NCBI GenBank assembly: GCA_029379285.1
Contig: JAQYWP010000002.1
Coordinates: 1-32,677 of the forward strand
DNA length: 32,677 nucleotides
Reading direction: 5' to 3'
From: Rhizonema sp. PD38
Lineage (GTDB): Bacteria > Cyanobacteriota > Cyanobacteriia > Cyanobacteriales > Nostocaceae
In this document: in pieces, positions 16,991 through 25,761 of the stretch
Numbering within the stretch: the first letter of the stretch is position 1
Layout of the letters: each line of letters opens with the position of its first letter
The notes under the pieces: model-generated
Seen by the model: the letters and a program-made list of their open reading frames with translations, nothing else
What the model was told of the DNA's origin: nothing
Database searches by the model: none
Made by a program: the position numbers and the translations under genes

Positions 16991-17350
16991 ATGCTTGTTC
17001 AAAAACTTAGTGCGTGTGAAGAATTCATCGCCGAAGATGGCACCATCTTCCGAGAACAGTTGCATCCTGATAAGCAACCACTGAAATTACGGTATAGTCT
17101 GGCTCATGCAATAGTGCCAATTGGACATACATCTACTCCTCACTCCCTGAAAACTTCTGAAGTTTACTATATACTCATCGGTAACGGAGAAATGCACATA
17201 GATGGTGAACTCCAGTTAGTAGAACCTGGAGATGCGGTGTACATTCCACCTGATACCAAGCGATTTATTCGCAATTGTGGCGATCAACCACTGGTATTCA
17301 TTTGCATAGTCGATCCCGCTTGGAGAATGGAGGACAAAACTGTTTATTAG
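16991..17350 (+). CDS. Small cupin-domain protein
   Basis: A 119-residue single-domain cupin. Cupin motif 1 appears as HTSTPHSLKTSEVYYIL then GNGEMHIDGE, and motif 2 as VEPGDAVYIPPDTKRFIRNCG. Motif 1 supplies probable metal ligands (His, Glu), but the second His of the classic HxH is replaced here by Ser-Leu-Lys spacing, as in other small cupins of this type. ATG 16991 is used; an in-frame TTG at 16964 gives a Cys/Tyr-rich extension with no conservation. The ligand or reaction is unknown. It follows the decarboxylase gene on the same strand after about 200 bp. Confidence 0.75.
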   Translation: MLVQKLSACEEFIAEDGTIFREQLHPDKQPLKLRYSLAHAIVPIGHTSTPHSLKTSEVYYILIGNGEMHIDGELQLVEPGDAVYIPPDTKRFIRNCGDQPLVFICIVDPAWRMEDKTVY

Positions 17351-17361
17351 CACCCCGAGTT

Positions 17362-17463
17362 CTACTTCAAAGCTACTTGTTTTGACATTAGTTCTTGGCA
17401 ACGATAGAGTTCTGCTAAGTTGTTGTAAATAGTGACCACATCGGGATGGTCTTCTCCCAGCCT
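17362..17463 (-). pseudogene. Relic of a TPR-repeat gene (3' end)
   Basis: On the minus strand the sequence reads RLGEDHPDVVTIYNNLAELYRC, then QELMSKQVALK and a stop at 17362-17364. LGEDHPDVxxxYNNLAxLY is the signature of kinesin-light-chain-type tetratricopeptide repeats common in cyanobacteria. Only one repeat is left. The frame stays open upstream but loses TPR character just before an inverted-repeat end at 17507, which suggests the rest of the gene was removed or displaced. Confidence 0.7.
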
Positions 17464-17506
17464 ACAATTGATGCTATCACTTTGCGGTATACTGACAAAA
17501 ATACTC

Positions 17507-17530
17507 TTAAGACTTACGCAAACTCTACTC
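17507..17530. repeat. Solo copy of the TenA-cassette terminal sequence
   Basis: ttaagacttacgcaaactc at 17507-17525 matches the outer ends of the repeats flanking the TenA gene (ttaagactgacgca at 18397, and ttaggacttacgca reading inward from 19247). It is followed by a cttggc-rich string (cttggctttcttggcgtc) often seen in cyanobacterial spacers. It may be a remnant of a related element. Confidence 0.55.
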
Positions 17531-17677
17531 TTTCTTGGCTTTCTTGGCGTCTTGGCGGTTTAATAAAAAATGGCTTGAAACACTTGGAGAACTCAGAATG
17601 AAGCTACTCCATGGAGAGAGAAACTCAATACGAACCTATAAAGTAAACTAAGAAGACGAAGAGCATCAGGAGCAGCC

Positions 17678-18376
17678 ATGTACGTGGTAATTGGTGGAGC
17701 AGGCTTAGCAGGGCTAAGTTTGGCGCAAAAACTGATAAATTTGGGGCATACTGTTGCCGTTATTGACATTGATCCTAAAGCTTGCCGCTATGCCCGCGAA
17801 CAAGTGGGAGTCATGGCTTTTGACGGCAGTGCGGTGAGTACAGAAGTTTTGTTAGAAGCAGGGATTCGTAGAGCCAACTGTTTAGTCGCGGTTCTCCGAA
17901 ATGATGCCTTGAACTTGGCGATGGTAACTCTCGCGAAGCACTACGGTGTTCCCAATATTCTGAGTCGGATGCGGCATCCGGATTTTGCCGAACCCCTGCG
18001 ATTGGCAGGAGCCAACCATATCATCAGTACTGTTGAACTAGCTGTTTCCACAATGGTGAATGCCATTGAGTATCCTCAAGTACAATCGATAATGCATTTT
18101 GAACATGGGCAAATCGAAGTTCTGAAACTTTTGATTCCAAACAATTGCTATGTTGTCAATCGTACAGTGGCTGAAATTGCTCAAGATTCCCGCTTTCCCA
18201 AAGGCTCTCTGATTATTGGCTATCAACCCCATCGCCACGAGGATTTAATGATTCCTGACGGCAGTACAGTACTGGAAGCCGATTCAACTGTGCTGATTGT
18301 AACCAAACCAGGGTCATTACATCAAGTCATTGATTTCATTGAAGGATGTACTTCACGAATTACAAGAGCGTTATAA
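17678..18376 (+). CDS. TrkA/KTN-domain potassium transport regulator
   Basis: A 232-residue protein made of one RCK_N (KTN) and one RCK_C domain. The Rossmann motif is at the very start (VVIGGAGLAGLSLA, GxGxxG type), followed by the acidic VIDIDP that binds the nucleotide ribose, and LVAVLRNDALNLAMV. The C-terminal half (about 140-225) carries the TrkA_C pattern with SLIIGYQPH and VLIVTKPGSL. Such proteins sit on the inner membrane face and gate K+ channels or Trk/Ktr transporters in response to NAD(H) or ATP/ADP. No channel gene is next to it. ATG 17678 has aggag about 6 bases upstream. Confidence 0.88.
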   Translation: MYVVIGGAGLAGLSLAQKLINLGHTVAVIDIDPKACRYAREQVGVMAFDGSAVSTEVLLEAGIRRANCLVAVLRNDALNLAMVTLAKHYGVPNILSRMRHPDFAEPLRLAGANHIISTVELAVSTMVNAIEYPQVQSIMHFEHGQIEVLKLLIPNNCYVVNRTVAEIAQDSRFPKGSLIIGYQPHRHEDLMIPDGSTVLEADSTVLIVTKPGSLHQVIDFIEGCTSRITRAL

Positions 18377-18398
18377 AATGAATGATGCGAAAGTATTT

Positions 18399-18495
18399 TA
18401 AGACTGACGCAAAAGTTTACACTCCACATAAACGAAACTTGGGCTTTTGATTCGCTTTATTCTCAACAAGTCCTACTTTTTGCTGTGAGCAATTA
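18399..18495. repeat. Left inverted repeat of TenA cassette
   Basis: Starts with TA (18399-18400) then agactgacgca. Positions 18442-18495 match the reverse complement of the right arm at about 49 of 54 bases, including the identical strings ctttattctcaacaag and cctactttttgc. The outer part also aligns with small gaps. Confidence 0.85.
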
Positions 18496-19245
18496 CAATA
18501 CTGTATAGGAATTAAAGGAAATATAAAAATGACTATTACTTGCGAACTCCTTTTACAAAATTACGCTCAATCTTGGCAAGAAGCAACTGTGCATCCCTTC
18601 CTTGAAGAGTGTCAATTAGGTACAATTCAACTCCAGCAATTTAATACATGGTTGAGGCAAGATTATCTGTTTGTTTTAGAATTTACGCGAATGGTAGGAA
18701 GAGTATTAGCCAGCGCACCTCCACAACATTTTGATGTGATACTTGGGGGATTGGCAGCTCTTAAAGACGAACTCAATTGGTTTCAAGAAAAAGCTAGTGA
18801 ACGACAACTGAATTTTAATATAAAGAAACAACCAACCTGTATAGAATACTGTGAATACATGCAGAGTATTACAGACAAGCCTTATGCTGTGCAAGCAACT
18901 GCATTTTGGGCTATTGAATTCTCATATAATCAAGGTTGGCAACTCCCAGGTAAGATGCCCGCACCTTACAATGAATTTGCAGAAAGATGGGGAAACCCTG
19001 ATTTTACAAAATATGTAAAACTTTTGGAACAGCAAGCTGATGAGGTTTTAGAAACGGCAGAGGCAGATATTCAAAAACAAGCTGAAGAATCTTTTTTAAG
19101 GGTAGCAAAATTAGAACATGATTTCTGGCAAATGGCTTTTCATACAGCATAACTTTAATCAAAATAGGTAATTGCTTACGGCAAAAAGTAGGGCTTGTTG
19201 AGAATAAAGTCAATCAAAAGCCATTTGTAGAGTGTGCGTAAGTCC
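18401..19245. mobile_element. Inverted-repeat-bounded unit carrying a TenA gene
   Basis: Two long inverted repeats (18401-18495 and 19169-19245) face each other around a single gene of another function, with TA at both outer borders. No transposase is present. The layout suits a MITE-like, TA-targeting non-autonomous element that captured a passenger gene, or two opposed copies of one small element that landed on both sides. Both are inferences; the repeat match itself is visible. Confidence 0.65.
18529..19152 (+). CDS. TenA family protein (thiaminase II-like)
   Basis: A 207-residue all-helical TenA-type protein. TenA enzymes hydrolyse thiamin breakdown products (aminopyrimidines) for salvage of the vitamin. 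Family features: FLEECQLGTIQLQQFNTWLRQDYLFV near the N-terminus, the middle helix TAFWAIEFSYNQGW, and YVKLLEQQADEVL plus EHDFWQMAF at the end. The position that carries the catalytic Cys in TenA_C proteins appears to lack it, while a Glu is present in AIEFSYNQGW, so it looks closer to the TenA_E group. No thi gene is nearby. ATG 18529 follows ggaaat closely. The gene lies wholly between two inverted repeats. Confidence 0.8.
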   Translation: MTITCELLLQNYAQSWQEATVHPFLEECQLGTIQLQQFNTWLRQDYLFVLEFTRMVGRVLASAPPQHFDVILGGLAALKDELNWFQEKASERQLNFNIKKQPTCIEYCEYMQSITDKPYAVQATAFWAIEFSYNQGWQLPGKMPAPYNEFAERWGNPDFTKYVKLLEQQADEVLETAEADIQKQAEESFLRVAKLEHDFWQMAFHTA

Positions 19246-19247
19246 TA
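19169..19247. repeat. Right inverted repeat of TenA cassette
   Basis: Reverse-complement partner of 18399-18495, ending tgcgtaagtcc and TA at 19246-19247. It begins 16 bp after the TenA stop codon, so the cassette has almost no spare sequence. Confidence 0.85.
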
Positions 19248-19304
19248 ATTTTTTTTACATCTATTAGGTTTTATGGGTTCTGCCTACTGAAATGATGAAT
19301 TTTG

Positions 19305-19877
19305 ATGAAGCTATATCTACTCTTTTATTCAGCGATCGCTGTTACTGTACTGACATCTTGCACATCCTCAAAGATTCCTCCGCAGCCACAAGCAGAGACT
19401 AGGCAGGCAAATCCATCTCAAAAGGTGGTAACTTTGGATCAAAATTTTCAGACAGTAATTGGTCAAACTATTTATGTTCCTATATACTCCTACATCTATC
19501 ACGGGGATGATAAAAGAATTTTCCATTTAGCGGCTACTCTCAGTATACGTAATACTGATTTGACCAAACCTATCGTCATTACTTCAGTGCGCTACTATGA
19601 CTCCAATGGTCAATTACTTAAACAATATTTAGAGCGTCCCATTCAACTTGCGGCCCTAGCTTCTACAGATTTTGTAGTAGATAGAGATGAGCAAGGTGGA
19701 GGTTCAGGGGCTAAATTTATTGTGGAGTGGGTAGCACAAACAAAAGTTTTTGAGCCTGTGGTTGAAGCAGTTATGATTGGTACTGACTTTCAACAAGGAA
19801 TTTCCTTGATCAGTCCTGGTAGAGTTATTAAAAGTCAAAATAATTACAAGCCCTCAACTTCAAAGCAGGGATCTTAA
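19305..19877 (+). CDS. DUF3124 lipoprotein
   Basis: A 190-residue protein beginning with a lipoprotein signal peptide: MKLYLLFYSAIAVTVLTSC, with LTSC as the lipobox. The mature part has VIGQTIYVPIYSYIYHGDD, then LAATLSIRNTDLTKPIVITSVRYYD and a late FIVEWVA strand, which fit the DUF3124 family of secreted or periplasmic lipid-anchored proteins of unknown function. ATG 19305 is chosen over the adjacent TTG 19302. Its last four bases overlap the 3' end of the antiporter gene on the opposite strand, so the two stop codons interlock. Confidence 0.78.
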   Translation: MKLYLLFYSAIAVTVLTSCTSSKIPPQPQAETRQANPSQKVVTLDQNFQTVIGQTIYVPIYSYIYHGDDKRIFHLAATLSIRNTDLTKPIVITSVRYYDSNGQLLKQYLERPIQLAALASTDFVVDRDEQGGGSGAKFIVEWVAQTKVFEPVVEAVMIGTDFQQGISLISPGRVIKSQNNYKPSTSKQGS

Positions 19878-21427
19878 TCATCTTCTAGTCTCACCAATTG
19901 CTCATCAATTTTTTTTAGCCGCTCTCGCACAATTTCTTCTGAGAGAATTCGCTTGCGTATTGCCTCGTTTAGTGCCGCTTTTTCCGCCTGTAGTAAACGG
20001 CGACGAATCGCATCAAGTTTCTTGTATTCACCACTTTTGACATCAAACTGATCCAGGCGGCGATTATAGAGTTCCCGTAGTGCCTTTTCTGCACTAGCTA
20101 CGCGCACCTGATATGCTGAGCGCATTTCTTCATAAATAGCTTTTGGTAATATCCCTGACTTCAACAGGCTATCTAATTCATCTTGTGCTGCCTTACCCGT
20201 GATTAACTGGGCTTGCAATTCTTCAACTGGTTGACGAGCTGCAACCGAGTCAGATATGTGTAACCGTTTCACCAGCCAAGGCAAACTCACCGCCTGCCCG
20301 ACTAAAGACAGCAACACCGAGCCAAATACGATGGCAATCAGTTGCTCTCGCCCGGCGATCGCATTGGGTAAGCTGAGCGCCAGTGCCATAGAAAGAGAGC
20401 CTTTGATATTGCCAAGAAATAAGACGTGCTGCCAGCGCCAAGGAATTGGGCGGTCAAACCAACGTATCATAGCTAATAGCAGATAGACACAAAGTAAGCG
20501 TCCTACTTGGTAAGCGAGGATTGCCAGTGCTACAGCCGGCAGAGTTTTCCATAAAGTTCCTAAGTCAACTTCTATACCGATGAGCAGGAAAATAAAACTA
20601 TTAACACCGAAAGAGATTGACTCCCAAAAGCTAAGTAACGTCAATCGAGTAGAAGCTGATACTTTTTCTGAAATCCCTATAGTGCCGACAATTAATCCAG
20701 CAACAACCACAGCTACCACACCGGAAACGCTCAATGATTCCCCGATTTTATAAGCTCCCAATGCTACAGCTACGGTTAGTAAAATACTACTGAGTGGCTC
20801 ATCAGAGCGGACAAATAAACCTGTACTTAAATAGCCCAAAGTAATTCCGAGAACAGTTCCACCAACAATCACCACAAACAATTCTTGTAATCCTTCTAGA
20901 ACTGTTATTGAGCCTGCCGCATTAACTTTCAAAATCAGGCTAAATAAAACCAGTGCCACACCATCGTTAAATAAGCTTTCTCCCTCAATAATTGAGGCAA
21001 GACGAGAAGGAACTGGTACCTCCTTGAACACAGCAATCACGGAAACGGTATCGGTAATTGCTAAAATCACCCCAACCAAAAGTGCCGGAGTCCAAGTTAG
21101 CCCTAGTCCCCATTTTAGCAACACAGCTGTCACACCAGAGGAAATCAAAACCCCAGGTCCTGCTAGTAAGGCTATTGGTTTAATCGTGTTGCGGAGGCGG
21201 CTCATATCAGTATTGATAGCTGCCTCAAACACCAGAATCGGCAGAAAAATATTCAGAATTAGAGAATCATTCAAACCAATACGCCGTGGCAAGAGTTCGG
21301 TGATTGCTAAGCCCGCTAACACTAATCCTGTGACATAAGGAACGCGCAACCTACGGCAAAGCAGAGCTACAACGGTGGCAACGAGCAGGAGAATAATGAC
21401 AACTGTGACTAATTCAGCAACGTCCAC
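19874..21427 (-). CDS. CPA1 Na+/H+ antiporter
   Basis: A cation:proton antiporter in the plasma membrane with about 12 hydrophobic helices over the first ~400 residues, beginning with LVTVVIILLLVATVVALL. Key family residues: the P-loop region around LPILVFEAAINTD, SLFNDGVALVLF with the Asn-Asp ion-binding pair, and GNIKGSLSMALALSLP in the later core helices. A soluble, charged and probably coiled-coil tail of ~110 residues (EELQAQLITGKAAQDEL through to the end) may regulate it. The start is unsure: GTG 21427 gives a tight N-terminus (about 517 residues), while TTG 21493 adds 22 residues. It could also move K+ rather than Na+. Confidence 0.87.
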   Translation of the reverse strand: MDVAELVTVVIILLLVATVVALLCRRLRVPYVTGLVLAGLAITELLPRRIGLNDSLILNIFLPILVFEAAINTDMSRLRNTIKPIALLAGPGVLISSGVTAVLLKWGLGLTWTPALLVGVILAITDTVSVIAVFKEVPVPSRLASIIEGESLFNDGVALVLFSLILKVNAAGSITVLEGLQELFVVIVGGTVLGITLGYLSTGLFVRSDEPLSSILLTVAVALGAYKIGESLSVSGVVAVVVAGLIVGTIGISEKVSASTRLTLLSFWESISFGVNSFIFLLIGIEVDLGTLWKTLPAVALAILAYQVGRLLCVYLLLAMIRWFDRPIPWRWQHVLFLGNIKGSLSMALALSLPNAIAGREQLIAIVFGSVLLSLVGQAVSLPWLVKRLHISDSVAARQPVEELQAQLITGKAAQDELDSLLKSGILPKAIYEEMRSAYQVRVASAEKALRELYNRRLDQFDVKSGEYKKLDAIRRRLLQAEKAALNEAIRKRILSEEIVRERLKKIDEQLVRLEDD

Positions 21428-21743
21428 TTCGGTTTGGGAAAATAATTTGAACTTCTCCCATCTACGTTGCCAAATAGGTGACACAAATGTCAAAAAATTT
21501 AATGCTAAAAAAGAAAATTATGTCTAAAGCAATTTCATAGACTCAGTTCAATATGCCACGGTTTCTAAAAAACTTATCTCGGTTTGAAATTATACAATAC
21601 AAGGTAAGTTATAACAATTAGTGACGATGCATGACAGGATGCCTATTACAGATGCAACACCTTAGATTTTATCAATGCCAGACGTAATTGACTTAATGTA
21701 TAGTCGTACGGCAGGCTCATTTGCCTTTGATGGCACAAATTAG

Positions 21744-23678
21744 TCAGCAAAGATTTTCAATTTCCACGGGTTCGACTTGTTCTGCAAGTTCAAAGTCAAA
21801 AATTCGTGAGTAGAAATAGAGTTCCGCATCCAAAGCGCGTTTGATGTTTTGGGCGTTCCGAAAGCCATGCTGCTCACCTTCAAAGGCAACATAAGCTACA
21901 GGCAATCCTTTACTCCGTAGGATCTTGACCATTGCTTCAGTTTGATTGGGCGGGACAACTTTATCTTCCAATCCTTGAAAGAAGATGACCGGACAGGTAA
22001 GATTGTCTGTGAAGTGAATCGGCGATCGCTCTTGATAAAGCTTTCGCTGCTCTGGGTAAGGACCTACTAAACGATCCAAGTACCGTGACTCGAATTTGTG
22101 CGTATCCCCCGCTAAGGCTTCCAAGTCACTCACGCCATAATAGCTAGCTCCCGCTTTGAATGTGTCGCGCATCGTCAAAGCACAGAGTGTGGTATATCCA
22201 CCTGCACTACCTCCTGAAATTGCCAGGCGATCGCCATCTACCTCTCCTCGTTCTACCAGATAACGCGCACAAAAAACGCAATCATCAACATCGACAATTC
22301 CCCACTGCCCGTCCAGTCGCTGTCGGTAGTCACGCCCATATCCAGTGCTACCACCGTAATTTACATCAACAACTGCTATTCCCCGACTTGTCCAGTACTG
22401 AATTCTATAGTTAAGGCTACTGGAAGCTGCTGCCGTCGGTCCACCGTGGCTTTTGACTAGTAAGGGAGGTTTCTCGCTCTTTGGAGCAGTGTAGTCACAG
22501 TTTTGCGGTGGATAATAAAGGGCATATGCTGTTTGTCCATTAGACGTCGGGAACTCTATTGCCTGAGGTATTGAAATATAGCCCGTATCAATTGTTACAT
22601 TAGTTGAGCGGCATAGCACCTCAAGTGCTTTTGTCTCCAGGTCCATTTGGATAATAGCTTTTGATTGGGTTGCAGAAGAACCGAGAAACACGACTCTTCC
22701 TCTTGAGGCTTGGACACAATCAATTTCCGTGTAGGGCACTTCCAATTTTTGCAGTTGAAGAGTGAGAGTATCAAGAGTGGCTAAGTGCCAAGCGCCTTGC
22801 TGAGTATAAGAGCAAATAATCCTGTGAGTTGACTCGAAAGCATAGGTGGACGTTCCCAAGATCCACTGAGCTTCACCAAACTCCGCTTGTAGTTGAGTCA
22901 GCGGTTCTATCTTTTCATCTCTCCAGCGATAGAGATTCCACCAGCCAGTCCGGTCGGAAATAAAATATAAGTTGTCATCCGGCGACCACTCTGGTTGGAA
23001 TATTGATTCATCTGCACCACCGGCAACTCGTTGGCTGTGGGACACAGAACCGTCTGCGTTCAATTTTCCGACCCACAGTTCTGTACCATCCCACGGCATA
23101 TTTGGATGGTTCCAAGACAGCCAAGCTATGCGAGATCCATCGTGACTGAGGCGCGGTGAGGCATAAAAGTCGTTTCCTTTTACCAGCACCAGAGGGTTTC
23201 CATCTCCCTCCAATCCAATGCTCACTAGAGTATTGATTGGTTCGTGATCGGCAACGGTGCTATCTTCACATACACAAATAATTCGCTGCCGTTGGTAGTC
23301 AAACACACCGTTAGCATATTGCATGGATGCAACAGGTGTGACAGGTTGTGCTTCTTTACTAATCTCCTGACGGTAGAGGCGTCGATCAGCAAAGTTAGAA
23401 AAGTAAACACTGCCATCGGCGACGAGGAAAGAACCACCACCGTACTCATGGACTCGGGTACGCACGTTAAACTCAGTCGATGTCATCTCTTGAGGAGAAC
23501 CATCTACACTGCGTCGCATAACCACAGTTCTACCTTTTTCCGAAGGTCGAGACTCACTCCAGTAAATATCTTCACCATCTAGAACAATCTGTCCCAATCC
23601 GATACCTTGAGACGTTATCAAATTACTTGTGATGGGCGATCGCCAAAACCCGTAACGTGCTACTTGCGGTTTCCTCAT
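21744..23678 (-). CDS. S9 family prolyl oligopeptidase-like peptidase
   Basis: A 644-residue serine peptidase of the dipeptidyl/acylaminoacyl-peptidase type, which cleaves short peptides. The first ~380 residues form a beta-propeller with recurring blades (for instance [19 protein letters not shown] and [19 protein letters not shown]). The C-terminal alpha/beta-hydrolase domain has the nucleophile at about Ser491 in [10 protein letters not shown], the Asp in [11 protein letters not shown] and the His in [16 protein letters not shown] is the oxyanion region. No signal peptide is seen, so it is probably cytoplasmic. ATG 23678 is the only strong start. Confidence 0.92.
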   Translation of the reverse strand: MRKPQVARYGFWRSPITSNLITSQGIGLGQIVLDGEDIYWSESRPSEKGRTVVMRRSVDGSPQEMTSTEFNVRTRVHEYGGGSFLVADGSVYFSNFADRRLYRQEISKEAQPVTPVASMQYANGVFDYQRQRIICVCEDSTVADHEPINTLVSIGLEGDGNPLVLVKGNDFYASPRLSHDGSRIAWLSWNHPNMPWDGTELWVGKLNADGSVSHSQRVAGGADESIFQPEWSPDDNLYFISDRTGWWNLYRWRDEKIEPLTQLQAEFGEAQWILGTSTYAFESTHRIICSYTQQGAWHLATLDTLTLQLQKLEVPYTEIDCVQASRGRVVFLGSSATQSKAIIQMDLETKALEVLCRSTNVTIDTGYISIPQAIEFPTSNGQTAYALYYPPQNCDYTAPKSEKPPLLVKSHGGPTAAASSSLNYRIQYWTSRGIAVVDVNYGGSTGYGRDYRQRLDGQWGIVDVDDCVFCARYLVERGEVDGDRLAISGGSAGGYTTLCALTMRDTFKAGASYYGVSDLEALAGDTHKFESRYLDRLVGPYPEQRKLYQERSPIHFTDNLTCPVIFFQGLEDKVVPPNQTEAMVKILRSKGLPVAYVAFEGEQHGFRNAQNIKRALDAELYFYSRIFDFELAEQVEPVEIENLC

Positions 23679-24189
23679 GTAATGTACGACGCCAGAGCGC
23701 TCCTTAATATAATGTTACCTTTGTCGAGGGTAATAATTCTACCAAGTCCTTTGTACATTGCCAGCAATATTTTAAAGTTTTTTCTCAAAGCACTCAAGTA
23801 TCAGCGTGCTAAACTTGTACAAGGATCTCGCGATCGTCTCCAACAAATTCACTGAAAAAAGCACTCCAGAAAAAATTTGCTTCAAGTTATCTGACAATTT
23901 TATTCTTGAAGCCTATTCTACAAAGCGTCATCTTAAAATTGGTATAACTCTTCAGCAGTGCCGGATGCATAAACAATTTACCAATACCGTTGCCGTTCCT
24001 CTACTCAAATAAGCACAAAAATCTTAATATTAAGGTGAACGATGCAGCGACATAGTGTTATTTTTAAGAGCGATCTAGATTTTGCGGCGTTGCATAATTA
24101 AGTGATGAACCGTCCTAATGGTGAATCCACTTCCTACTGTAAGAACGCCTGTACTATGAAAGATCGCCGAAGTAAATGATAGGTAGCTT
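23679..24189. other. Intergenic region between divergent genes
   Basis: About 510 bp between the S9 peptidase start and the next gene. Short frames present have no recognisable motif or family pattern. Promoters for both flanking genes must lie here. I see no repeat or RNA gene. Confidence 0.5.
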
Positions 24190-24543
24190 ATGTCCTCAAG
24201 TCATCTGACGCTGAATTTAGTAGAAGGTTCTGTCTCTTTTAGTTTTTCACCCCAAGCTGCACGAGAATTAAAGGCAGCAATCGATGTATTGATGCAGAGT
24301 CTCAAAGCTGTTGCTGCTAAAACCTCTTCTGGTGGCGGTAAACCCAGTCCCCAAAAACCGATGGAATATCGTTACACTGGCGAGGTTTTTTTAGAAATTT
24401 TTTGTAATCCCAATATCTGGCCGACTCCGTTTGCGGCTAAAGTCTTACTTACCATCCGCGATCTGAATATCCGCTTGACGACAGAAGCTGAACTGACTCG
24501 CTTAGTTGAAGATATCAACCAATTTTTAGAACAGGCAGAGTAA
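24190..24543 (+). CDS. Conserved cyanobacterial hypothetical protein
   Basis: A 117-residue soluble protein. The first 50 residues include SVSFSFSPQAARELKAAIDVLM and a Gly/Ser linker (SSGGGKPSP). The second half has GEVFLEIFCNPNIWPTPFAAKVL and IRLTTEAELTRLVEDINQFL, a pattern I recall from short cyanobacterial proteins of unknown function. ATG 24190 has agg about 6 bases upstream. No enzyme motif is visible. The downstream terminator at 25130 is too far away to be clearly its own. Confidence 0.55.
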   Translation: MSSSHLTLNLVEGSVSFSFSPQAARELKAAIDVLMQSLKAVAAKTSSGGGKPSPQKPMEYRYTGEVFLEIFCNPNIWPTPFAAKVLLTIRDLNIRLTTEAELTRLVEDINQFLEQAE

Positions 24544-25129
24544 CTATTGACAATTAACTCCGGAAGACAGCAAGGGAGGATTCTAAACGTTGTTACTACG
24601 CGGTTTGAAGAAACGCTTCGTAACTTTTTACATTCATTTAGACTTGTTCACAATTACTAGTTTGGTCAACTCACGAACCATTGTGAGACCAGATGTGCAA
24701 CTGCTGTTAAAAAAGCTCAGGCAAATAGTTACACATCGGGTCTTATAGAGATATATTGCGTTTGAGATTTTGTATTGACAAGAATCGATTAAAGTACAAC
24801 ACAGTTCAATTTATTGGCGAAGATACTTCCAAGCAAAGCTTCTCCCGTCAATTTTAGTAACTAAAGTACGGGGGTAGATCCCTCAAAAAAGGGGCTATAT
24901 TCTCTGATAAACTCTTCTTTAAGGTAATTTTTGCAGGTGTTCCGCAGCAAGTGTTCGCCGGAAAAATCTTAACTGAACCCTACTAATTAAGCAATTCGTC
25001 TACAGTTTCAAACTATTAGCATACATTTTACAAGGGTTAGACAGTAGGTCTGAAATTTTTCACAACTCTATTCATCGCTGACTGCTAACCGTTGAGAGCT
25101 AGAGGCTTACTTATGACAAGCAGAGATGA
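24544..25129. other. Long gene-free stretch ahead of an orphan terminator
   Basis: No convincing protein frame on either strand over nearly 590 bp. Weak local pairing occurs near 24870-24895 (tagatccctc with aggggcta). Because a clear + strand terminator follows at 25130, part of this stretch may be transcribed as a long 3' end or a non-coding RNA. A ttgaca at 24775 has no matching -10 at normal distance. Confidence 0.35.
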
Positions 25130-25160
25130 TTTCTCACTCTTATGGTGAGAAACTTTTTTT
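25130..25160 (+). terminator. Rho-independent terminator without an obvious gene
   Basis: tttctcac, tcttatg, gtgagaaa, then cttttttt. The 8-bp stem, 7-base loop and T7 run are a classic intrinsic terminator pointing rightwards. The nearest upstream + strand gene ends 586 bp earlier. Confidence 0.75.
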
Positions 25161-25216
25161 CTTCATTCATACATCCAAGACAATCTTCTAACCCAAAATC
25201 TTTGCTCAAAAACTAA

Positions 25217-25453
25217 TTAGTCATTATCCCATTGCTCTCGACCAATAAGATCGGCAATCCGATCGCGTAGTAAAAAATCGCACTTCTCTAATTCATATTC
25301 AACACAAACCCATTCTCTTGCTGGAATGTATTGACAAAGGGTATAGATTGGCTGCTGGCGGCTAACCACCCCTTTTTGAACGAGTTGACGCGCTTCTTCT
25401 TGAATGACGTCTAAAGAGTAGAAATTTATAGAAGGCACCGTATTCACACTCAT
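25217..25453 (-). CDS. DUF4327 family protein
   Basis: A 78-residue protein matching the cyanobacterial DUF4327 pattern almost throughout: SLDVIQEEARQLVQKGVVSR, then QQPIYTLCQYIPAREWVCVE, and CDFLLRDRIADLIGREQWD. Its function is unknown. It is soluble and rich in charged residues. ATG 25453 is the natural start. It stands alone, downstream of the NagZ-type gene on the same strand but separated by about 300 bp. Confidence 0.85.
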   Translation of the reverse strand: MSVNTVPSINFYSLDVIQEEARQLVQKGVVSRQQPIYTLCQYIPAREWVCVEYELEKCDFLLRDRIADLIGREQWDND

Positions 25454-25761
25454 GGTTTTTTACTCACAAATTAACACTTAAGTAGTATTCCCAATACCAA
25501 ATAGGAACTAACACGAACAGAAATAAACTTGTTGCTGGATTTTGGTAGTTTGCTATACGGAACTGTTTACATTTTGACGCTATGTACCCTCAAATTATAT
25601 GAAGAAATGTTAAGTTTATCAACAAACTTTGACATTAGAATAAATTGTATTTCATGTCAACAAAACTGGTTAGCGGATTGAACCTCCTTGCATGATTGGG
25701 TGATTTGTAGTATGATGCCTTGAATTTTATCCGCATAGGAAGTACTTCTTATACAGGTTAA
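25454..25761. other. Intergenic region without a recognisable feature
   Basis: About 310 bp, AT-rich. It must include the DUF4327 promoter. I see no gene, strong hairpin or repeat in it. Confidence 0.45.

Noticed and set aside
23607-24012. Short + strand frames between the S9 peptidase and the next gene
   Set aside because: No recognisable motif, poor start context, and partial overlap with the antisense of a real gene.
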